The notes beneath the pieces were generated by a model. That model was not told the DNA's origin, did no database searches, and saw nothing but the letters and a program-made list of their open reading frames with translations. 5,148 bases of DNA from Paenibacillus sp. UBA6285 (lineage in GTDB: Bacteria > Bacillota > Bacilli > Paenibacillales > Paenibacillaceae), in NCBI GenBank assembly GCA_002438345.1, contig DJUJ01000187.1, forward strand, positions 89,131-94,278. The letters are read 5' to 3'. Shown one piece after another: positions 1-5,148 of the stretch. The position numbers were made by a program, and so were the translations under genes. The stretch's first letter is position 1, and each line of letters opens with the position of its first letter.

Positions 1-660
1 TGTCTGAAGTTCCATCAGGTCTTTATGTTCGATCGTGGAAGCGATATCCGATATTTTGGAATCGACATCTCTTAGACCGTTCAGCAGCATTCTCCGATTC
101 TTCGTCTTTGCTTCACCGCCTAGGCGTAGGAACGGGTTGATTACACCATTCAAATCCTTCAGAATCAATCTACGGACCGTATGATTAATCTCGCCGTTAT
201 TCAGCTCCTGCAGCAGCGGAATTACACGTTGAAGTCTTGCGAAGAGCGCCAGTGATTTCTCGACAATTTCATTGTCCAGCGTGTCCTTTTGCCCTTCTGA
301 GATAATCATATCTTCCAGAATGCTAAGATACTCCACAACCGGAGCGAACTCCGGTCCAATCTTCACAGCACCCTCAGTTCTACCGTCATAGCTATGATTA
401 CCTGATACAGTTTCATTTGTCGTGTTGCTTAATTGTGGAGCACTCGCAGCGGGTGGCGGAGCAATAGGTTCTGTCACCGGGCCCGCTGGCAACACCTCCG
501 CCGGGAGATTGGTTCTTGGGTTTCTCGTTACCAGAACACCTATCCCCCCACCTGCTAAAGGCAACAGCAGAGAGATGAATTCAGGCAGAAAAGAGCTCGT
601 TAATACAGCGACAACATAGCCGATACCGGCGTAAAGCAATACTTTCGATTTAAACTGAAT
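1..660 (-). CDS. Membrane-anchored helical protein, possibly XpaC-like (3' end beyond window)
   Basis: The frame is open from the start to base 1, giving 220 residues with no stop, so the C-terminus lies outside the window. The N-terminus holds two hydrophobic segments (about residues 6-23 and 25-43) separated by a short loop (SSFLPEF), followed by a Pro/Ala-rich linker (about 45-85, including APPPAASAP). The rest is a predicted alpha-helical cytoplasmic domain (about 95-220) rich in Leu and charged residues, with no catalytic motif that I recognise. This layout, and its position after a ter-type biosynthetic module, resembles XpaC-like proteins (named for 5-bromo-4-chloroindolyl phosphate hydrolysis), which commonly precede a TelA/YaaN-type gene. 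The family assignment is tentative; an uncharacterised membrane-anchored helical protein is the fallback. The start was chosen as ATT at 660-658 because AGGTGA lies 5 bases upstream. An in-frame GTG at 669 (223 codons) has no ribosome binding site of its own, and a TTG at 648 would remove the start of the first membrane segment. Confidence 0.72.
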   Translation of the reverse strand, partial: MQFKSKVLLYAGIGYVVAVLTSSFLPEFISLLLPLAGGGIGVLVTRNPRTNLPAEVLPAGPVTEPIAPPPAASAPQLSNTTNETVSGNHSYDGRTEGAVKIGPEFAPVVEYLSILEDMIISEGQKDTLDNEIVEKSLALFARLQRVIPLLQELNNGEINHTVRRLILKDLNGVINPFLRLGGEAKTKNRRMLLNGLRDVDSKISDIASTIEHKDLMELQT

Positions 661-664
661 TGTT

Positions 665-679
665 CTCACCTCTTGTGAG
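665..679 (-). promoter_or_regulatory. Ribosome binding site within a small hairpin, before the XpaC-like gene
   Basis: On the minus strand CTCAC-AAGAG-GTGAG forms a perfect 5-bp stem with a 5-base loop in the 34-base gap between the ATP-grasp stop codon and the next gene. The Shine-Dalgarno match AGGTGA (671-666) begins in the loop and runs into the 3' arm. The pairing could partly mask the ribosome binding site. The stem is short and there is no T-run after it, so it is not a terminator. Regulation by the hairpin is inference. Confidence 0.45.
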
Positions 680-694
680 CGACTTTATGAACGC

Positions 695-1750
695 TCAATT
701 CACGGTATCCGGAATGACGGATTCACCGTTTATTTTCATAATCATCGGTTGCTCCAGATGGCTAGCCAGTACATCTCCTTCAAAATTCATAGGCTGAACC
801 TCGCCACCGAGTGCGCTTTTGACGGCTAAATAAGGAAAGTTAATCCCTGACAGACATGACATATGCAGTCCACCGGACATTCGTGGGTTAATTTCCAACA
901 ACTTTGGCGTATCTCCATTGTATTTCATTTGAATATTGAAATTGAAGGGGATTTTATAAACTTCTGCAACTCTAGCCGCAATCTCCTCCAGTTCAGGAAT
1001 ATGCTCCATCAATCGCAGACGACCGCCCACTTTACGACGTGGCACAGCCACTAACAACTTACCGTTCTCATCTGCCAGACAATCTATACTATACTCGTAA
1101 CCCTCCAGCAATTCCATAACCATCAAATCAGGGAAAGTCGTTCTGCTTGCAAGAATACGATAGGCATCATCAAACGTAATCAATGGGGTCACATACCCAA
1201 AAAGCTCTTGAAGAGGATCACGGTTATTGTCGATAATGCGGAAGCCTAACCCACCTTCGGTTTCAGTAGGCTTAAAGCAGACACGATGCCCCTTGGCAAC
1301 AAGGTCCTCGTAAGCCTCTTTAAATTGCTCGGCTGTACTAACGACATGATAATCTGGGATACTCATGATGCCCTGCTCACTAACATTCTCGTAAAATTTA
1401 CCTTTGTCCATAATGGACTCCAGCAGATCAAGATCTCTGCAGACCAGCACCTTCGTACCAATCGCATCAAACATTGCCACATGTAAAGCAATATCAAGCA
1501 TATGCAACCGAGGAATAAAAACATCGATCTCATTACGCCGACAGAAATCAACGCAAAACTGAACATATTCTATCCCCTTCAGCGCCGGCTCGGTTTCAGC
1601 AAAGTCAGCACCTTGTAGCGACATATGGCGGATATCCGGGTGTGTTGCAAATATTTGAACTGGTATACCATCCTCGTTATTGCGGAGGAGATTCATATAA
1701 TGGTAAGCCACGGAAAACCAACGATTGAAATAAATATTCACCTTTTTCAT
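695..1750 (-). CDS. ATP-grasp ligase of the Ter-associated biosynthetic module
   Basis: This 351-residue protein is predicted to be a cytoplasmic ATP-grasp enzyme, the fold that joins a carboxylate to an amine or thiol through an acyl-phosphate. It has an N-terminal pre-ATP-grasp region (about 1-105, with IDVFIPRLHMLDIALH). The nucleotide-binding lysine and glycine-rich loop are in CFKPTETEGGLGF (158-170). An adenine-side acidic stretch MELLEGYEYSIDC lies at 212-224, and the metal-binding motif LEINPRMSGG (285-294) supplies E286 and N288. All key positions look intact. The sequence fits the Ter-operon ATP-grasp family (Pfam ATPgrasp_Ter) better than carbamoyl-phosphate synthase or D-Ala ligase types. 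ATG at 1750 overlaps the upstream HAD stop codon as ATGA. A purine-rich GGGAGTGGGG stretch lies just upstream, with GGGAG (1765-1761) 10 bases from the ATG, a little far. The substrate is unknown. In the pathway it probably adds an amino-acid-like or other group to the ribosylated product; that role is inferred. Confidence 0.9.
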   Translation of the reverse strand: MKKVNIYFNRWFSVAYHYMNLLRNNEDGIPVQIFATHPDIRHMSLQGADFAETEPALKGIEYVQFCVDFCRRNEIDVFIPRLHMLDIALHVAMFDAIGTKVLVCRDLDLLESIMDKGKFYENVSEQGIMSIPDYHVVSTAEQFKEAYEDLVAKGHRVCFKPTETEGGLGFRIIDNNRDPLQELFGYVTPLITFDDAYRILASRTTFPDLMVMELLEGYEYSIDCLADENGKLLVAVPRRKVGGRLRLMEHIPELEEIAARVAEVYKIPFNFNIQMKYNGDTPKLLEINPRMSGGLHMSCLSGINFPYLAVKSALGGEVQPMNFEGDVLASHLEQPMIMKINGESVIPDTVN

Positions 1751-2580
1751 AGTGGCCCCACTCCCAATGCAGTTAGATTATTATAGATCATATTTACATA
1801 CTGCAAAATCTCATCCCCAGCAAATACGCCTGATTCTTTGGTAAACGGATACCTTGATTTTACAAGACCACTCTGCTGCTCTGCAAATATTTCACCATGA
1901 CAAGGGGCAATAGCATAGTCGGCACTCTCAAGCAGACTCTTATCTAGCAGTGAATCCCCAGAGGCTACCATAGGTTCAGAGCGAACTGTGCGCCGCAAAT
2001 GAAGTATAGCGTCGCTTTTGTTCACCGCTGCCGGCACAGCGTACAGTTTGCGGCCTTGTAAAGAAACTCTCCAGCCGAGGTTGTAGAGCCGATCTGATAG
2101 ATTGGTGATTTCATCTAGAGGCAACTGATCCCGATAAACCATGAAGGAATAGAATAGATCATCACAATAATGCTCGCTAATAATCCAATCCTCACGTACA
2201 ACAGCTTTGATATATGATCTAACTTCTTCAGCCCCAGCAGAGTGACGAGCTACCAATCTACCGATTGATTCTCTCCATTCCTTATCGACAACACCACCGA
2301 TTAGGATATTTCCCCCATTGCTTGTAACCGCATAGTCAGGTATGACCGTTTCCTGAAACAGATTAATACGCTTATATTGTTGTATCGTACGCGTAGTAAC
2401 CGGGATAAAAATAACCCGTGCGGTAAGATCCAACAGCTGATTCAATGCCTGCTGCGAAATATAGGATCTTGTCTTTCCCTCTATGATTTCCGCCGGAATT
2501 AGACCCGGAGTATTCTCAGGAACACCAATTGCACCTAAAGAATAGATCAAAGTACGATCTAGATCACTAGCATATATCAT
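1747..2580 (-). CDS. HAD-superfamily phosphatase of the Ter-associated module
   Basis: This 277-residue protein carries all four HAD motifs. Motif I is DLDRT at residues 6-10, with nucleophile D6 and general acid/base D8. Motif II is the Thr-rich VTTRT at 61-65. Motif III is probably K188 in NKSDAI, and motif IV is GDSLLD at 208-213. The insert between motifs II and III (about 85-180, starting SNGG) is a C2-type cap, which places it near Cof/sucrose-phosphate-phosphatase-like enzymes that act on small phosphorylated metabolites. Family members in ter-linked operons are thought to dephosphorylate a pathway intermediate, plausibly a ribosyl phosphate made by the neighbouring PRTases; the actual substrate is unknown. 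ATG at 2580 is well supported by GAAAGGGGAG 5 bases upstream. It overlaps the StiP-like stop codon by ATGA, and its own stop overlaps the ATP-grasp start the same way, so translation is probably coupled at both ends. Confidence 0.9.
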   Translation of the reverse strand: MIYASDLDRTLIYSLGAIGVPENTPGLIPAEIIEGKTRSYISQQALNQLLDLTARVIFIPVTTRTIQQYKRINLFQETVIPDYAVTSNGGNILIGGVVDKEWRESIGRLVARHSAGAEEVRSYIKAVVREDWIISEHYCDDLFYSFMVYRDQLPLDEITNLSDRLYNLGWRVSLQGRKLYAVPAAVNKSDAILHLRRTVRSEPMVASGDSLLDKSLLESADYAIAPCHGEIFAEQQSGLVKSRYPFTKESGVFAGDEILQYVNMIYNNLTALGVGPL

Positions 2581-3728
2581 TCTGTCTCCCCTTTCAGCGG
2601 TTTAATTATTCCGCAACAGGAGTACGTCATTCCAGGAAATATCTCAACTGGAACGCCTCGGTCCTTCGCTAAGAGAAGAATATGCCTTAGATTCGGATTA
2701 TCCATAGTATCGACAAGAATTTTCCAGGGTACTCTGCGCAGTAGTACACGGGTTGTTTCACCAACCCCCGGTTTTATCAGATTAATATTATCTATGCCGA
2801 AAGTCTCCTGAATACTCTGAATATCACGAAGACCCTGCCAAGTGATTTCTGGCGGATGCTCCAGCATCTGTTCGCAAGCGCTCTTCGCTTCTGCTACTAC
2901 GGAAGGAAAATACGGGCAAATTGTATCAATGAATACATTGGACTCGTCCGCATCCAACCACTCCTTATAAAACTTTGAACCATGAAACTCTTCAGGACCA
3001 ATGAGATCAGCGTGTAACACCGTTCGGCTCATAAGCCCTGATACGGTAGAATTTAAGCAGGCGCTAGGAATGAGATAGTCTTCTCGAGTCCCAAACGTAC
3101 CTGCACAGTTTCCCGGATCGGCCAACACAGCAAGATCATCATTTAATCGAATACCATACTTCTCATAGAGGCTGTTGCAAGAATCAATCAGCACCCCACG
3201 GATAGCCCCTTTTCCTGTCCATCCATCTACAAACTGCAAGTCAGCATCAAGTCCATGCTTCTGCAGAATGTAGAGTATCGCATTCTCATCTATACCTTTG
3301 CCCCGAATAATAGAAATACTATAGTGCGGTAGATCTACTCCGTATCTCTCTGCTATATAACGCTTAATGAGTATACCAACTGGTGTTCCTGCTCTAGCTA
3401 AAGAGACAAGCACACTTCCTAGCCCTCTTCTTGCGACAATCATTTCAGAAACAATGGCAACAGCTAAAGCTACCTTCTTAGCCGATTGCTGCAGCGTCTC
3501 ATGAAACAATTCAATATACTGCTCGGTAGGCTGATATTCAACGGGCAGCATCTCAGAATAATGGACACCCGATTGAATAGCTTCCTCCCTTTCTTCCGTC
3601 GCCAGCTCCAGCGAAACATTACTAAGATCCTTGAGCAGAAACGTAACATCTGACGGTGGATAGCTACCTAGCGGAACCGGTTCTGCTATTTTTTTGTCCA
3701 TGACTTTATGATTACTTGTTCTCTTCAT
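2577..3728 (-). CDS. StiP-family PRTase-like protein with C-terminal PELOTA-like domain
   Basis: This 383-residue protein has two parts. Residues about 25-290 form the StiP domain, which databases label either 'cysteine protease StiP' or phosphoribosyltransferase (Pfam PF11202). Visible family signatures are GSVLVSLARAGTPVGIL (104-120), which resembles a PRTase PPi-binding loop; QFVDGWTGKGAI (165-176), at the position of the PRPP loop; and PSACLNSTVSGLMSRT (221-236). Residues about 298-378 fit the PELOTA RNA-binding-like domain found at this family's C-terminus (NLIKPGVGETTRVLLRR at 316-332, ending in YSCCGIIKP). No signal peptide or membrane segment is seen, so it should be cytoplasmic. I favour a nucleoside-type transferase role over proteolysis because of its operon partners, but activity is unproven. 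ATG at 3728 has GGAGG 8 bases upstream and overlaps the previous gene by 17 bases. A later in-frame Met at residue 10 lacks an equally good site. Confidence 0.9.
   Translation of the reverse strand: MKRTSNHKVMDKKIAEPVPLGSYPPSDVTFLLKDLSNVSLELATEEREEAIQSGVHYSEMLPVEYQPTEQYIELFHETLQQSAKKVALAVAIVSEMIVARRGLGSVLVSLARAGTPVGILIKRYIAERYGVDLPHYSISIIRGKGIDENAILYILQKHGLDADLQFVDGWTGKGAIRGVLIDSCNSLYEKYGIRLNDDLAVLADPGNCAGTFGTREDYLIPSACLNSTVSGLMSRTVLHADLIGPEEFHGSKFYKEWLDADESNVFIDTICPYFPSVVAEAKSACEQMLEHPPEITWQGLRDIQSIQETFGIDNINLIKPGVGETTRVLLRRVPWKILVDTMDNPNLRHILLLAKDRGVPVEIFPGMTYSCCGIIKPLKGETE
2586..2595 (-). promoter_or_regulatory. Strong ribosome binding site for the HAD gene
   Basis: The minus strand reads GAAAGGGGAG, 5 bases before ATG at 2580. 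It lies wholly inside the last codons of the StiP-like gene. This fixes the HAD start and supports translational re-initiation across the ATGA overlap. Confidence 0.75.
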
Positions 3729-5148
3729 ACTCTAGGCCTCCACTTCTTCCTTCAGGAGTCAGTACAATAAGATGCACTTTATGGCGGGCCAGTTTCTTCA
3801 GTATATCAAGCATCGGTTTCATTCGCTCATGCGGTACATCACGCTCAATCAGCACGAATATATCATCATACTGATCAGGGTCCACATTATAAATAAAGTT
3901 TGTAACTTCCGGATCGCCAGCTGAAGGATATGCGGCAGCACTGTGCACCCCGTAATCTGGTCGACGCTCAGGGTGGATTGGACTACGAGTAGAGGACTGA
4001 TAGGAAATGCCTTCCCCCATCTCAGCCGCTATCCGCATAGGAAGATACATAAATTCCCCTACACCCATCACTAGAGTCCTAGAATCTACCCCTCGTAGTT
4101 CTCTTAGCTGTGCAGCTATCCGGGTTACGCCTACATCAAGATCATCATTATTCAGCGACTCCAGTCCGAAACGCCCGCTGTATTTCACATAAGGAGATGA
4201 GTTGGTGTCACCATATGAATCTATGGATGTCACCTGCAAACGTTCTAAACCGTCCACCACATAGGTTGTCACCACTTCGGATTCCACTGAAGAAGATAAC
4301 AAATCTTTGTCATTCCTAGCATGAAGCGAAGGCGTGCCTTTTACTTCAATACTACCTTGAAGCAGACACAAGGACTTAATCCGAATCCCCAGTTCCTGTT
4401 CTAACTCGCTATAGGTGTGAAGATTATTGCCGCTCCTCCAATCCAAAATAGAAACGACTACATATTCCTCCCGAGGGAATTTGGACTGAATATCACGGAT
4501 CGTATTAATTGCTGTATTCCCCGTTGTAATCTCATCATCCACCAATATAATCGGCTCAGTCCCTGATAACAGTTCAGCGTTCAAGGCGTAACATAGATGG
4601 TCAACCGCATGTGAATGCTCCTCTTCAAAGCTAACAATAGACTCCAAATCGATGATTTGTTCACGAGTAGTATGAATATATGATGCTGCGTCAGCAAACA
4701 TGTTGTACACACTGTGACCCAGTGCAGTTGCCGTTTCTGCAAAACCAATAAAGACAACGGGCCTAGGAAGAACTAGCCGCGCGGCTAACAAATGCTGATA
4801 GGCTTCCTTGGCAGACTCAGGGTGGATCAGTCCGTGTACAGCTTTATCCAATAAGTCTTTCATACAATCATTATCCGCAGAATCACCATTCATCTCCTGA
4901 TATAACAGCAGTCCCAGTGCAGCCCCACTTAATAGCGGGGTGTATGGATTGACTGGGATATGTTTACCAAGTACCTTGCTGACGAATAGAAAAGAGCGCT
5001 TCTTATTAATTCGGGCCGCCATGGAGAATAAAGCATCCACAGGCATATGAAAAGGGTTAGATGTTTCGGTAACCGCGACCTGCAGGTTCTCGACTATGTT
5101 ATACGTGTGTAAATTCGTTTTCGGGTAATAATCCGACAAAATGCTGTT
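3712..5148 (-). CDS. Phosphoribosyltransferase with C-terminal TRSP domain (5' end probably beyond window)
   Basis: This is a two-domain protein of the ter-linked module. Counting from TTG at 5139 it has 475 residues. The N-terminal PRTase domain (about 10-270) contains the family stretch RINKKRSFLFVSKVLGKHIPV (43-63), FIGFAETATALGHSV (130-144), and a textbook PRPP-binding motif ILVDDEITTGNTA (198-210) with the paired acidic residues D201-D202. The C-terminal domain (about 300-470) carries the TRSP signature (384-387, in SSTRSPIHP) that names Pfam PF12500, plus a Rossmann-like strand ending HLIVLTPEGRSGG. It is predicted to transfer ribose 5-phosphate from PRPP to an unknown base-like acceptor in the cytoplasm, resembling orotate PRTases. 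The frame has no stop between 5139 and the window edge, and the TTG has no ribosome binding site, so the true start probably lies upstream. The stop overlaps the next gene by 17 bases. Confidence 0.9.
   Translation of the reverse strand, partial: NSILSDYYPKTNLHTYNIVENLQVAVTETSNPFHMPVDALFSMAARINKKRSFLFVSKVLGKHIPVNPYTPLLSGAALGLLLYQEMNGDSADNDCMKDLLDKAVHGLIHPESAKEAYQHLLAARLVLPRPVVFIGFAETATALGHSVYNMFADAASYIHTTREQIIDLESIVSFEEEHSHAVDHLCYALNAELLSGTEPIILVDDEITTGNTAINTIRDIQSKFPREEYVVVSILDWRSGNNLHTYSELEQELGIRIKSLCLLQGSIEVKGTPSLHARNDKDLLSSSVESEVVTTYVVDGLERLQVTSIDSYGDTNSSPYVKYSGRFGLESLNNDDLDVGVTRIAAQLRELRGVDSRTLVMGVGEFMYLPMRIAAEMGEGISYQSSTRSPIHPERRPDYGVHSAAAYPSAGDPEVTNFIYNVDPDQYDDIFVLIERDVPHERMKPMLDILKKLARHKVHLIVLTPEGRSGGLEYEENK
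3737..3741 (-). promoter_or_regulatory. Ribosome binding site for the StiP-like gene
   Basis: A perfect GGAGG core on the minus strand sits 8 bases before ATG at 3728, inside the 3' end of the PRTase-TRSP gene. It decides the start and so the 17-base overlap between the two genes. Confidence 0.75.

Noticed and set aside
422..619. 65-codon plus-strand open frame
   Set aside because: It lies entirely antisense to the XpaC-like gene, has no ribosome binding site, and its composition (Gly/Ala/Pro-rich) mirrors the Pro-rich linker on the other strand.
661..694. Intrinsic terminator or internal promoter between the ATP-grasp and XpaC-like genes
   Set aside because: The hairpin is only 5 bp with no following T-run, and 34 bases hold no convincing -35/-10 pair. 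Read-through is more likely.
863..1486. Two plus-strand open frames (863-1054, 1286-1486)
   Set aside because: Both are antisense to the well-conserved ATP-grasp gene and show no recognisable protein features.
1363..1566. 67-codon minus-strand open frame within the ATP-grasp gene
   Set aside because: It is an alternative frame inside a gene with strong family motifs; its hydrophobic look is a shifted reading of that gene.
4007..4319. Overlapping plus-strand open frames (4007-4192, 4110-4319)
   Set aside because: Antisense to the TRSP domain; the two frames overlap each other and neither resembles a known protein.
1..5148. Possible insertion sequence, CRISPR array, tRNA or frameshifted gene
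   Set aside because: No spaced direct repeats, terminal inverted repeats or cloverleaf-like sequence were seen by eye, and every minus-strand gene reads through in one frame with its motifs intact.

Overview
The window is a densely packed run of five genes, all on the minus strand and read from high to low coordinates. Nothing convincing is coded on the plus strand, and there are no RNA genes, mobile elements or CRISPR repeats. The strong Gram-positive ribosome binding sites (GGAGG, GAAAGGGGAG), moderate GC content and gene content suggest a Bacillota organism. Paenibacillus or a relative is my best guess, but that rests on overall impression and not on a marker gene.

The first four genes match the biosynthetic module that accompanies tellurite-resistance/stress (ter) operons. 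From 5148 downward they are: a phosphoribosyltransferase with a C-terminal TRSP domain (to 3712); a StiP-type phosphoribosyltransferase-like protein with a C-terminal PELOTA-like domain (3728-2577); a HAD-family phosphatase (2580-1747); and an ATP-grasp ligase of the Ter-associated type (1750-695). Neighbouring genes overlap by 17, 4 and 4 bases, so they are almost certainly one translationally coupled transcript. The promoter and the true start of the first gene lie beyond the 5148 edge.

After a 34-base gap the fifth gene (660-1) begins. It is cut by the window edge and encodes a membrane-anchored helical protein that I tentatively assign to the XpaC-like group, whose usual partner is a TelA/YaaN-type toxic-anion resistance protein. 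Its only well-placed ribosome binding site points to a non-standard ATT start codon and lies partly within a small hairpin.

Taken together, the enzyme set implies ribosylation from PRPP (one or two PRTase-fold proteins), phosphate removal (HAD) and ATP-dependent ligation to an amine or similar group (ATP-grasp). This fits the published comparative-genomics proposal that ter-linked modules make a nucleoside-like small molecule. To my knowledge the product has not been identified. The membrane protein at the end would link this cytoplasmic pathway to the envelope stress side of the system. TerD/TerC, an HpcH/CitE-like aldolase and TelA are common partners but would lie outside this window.
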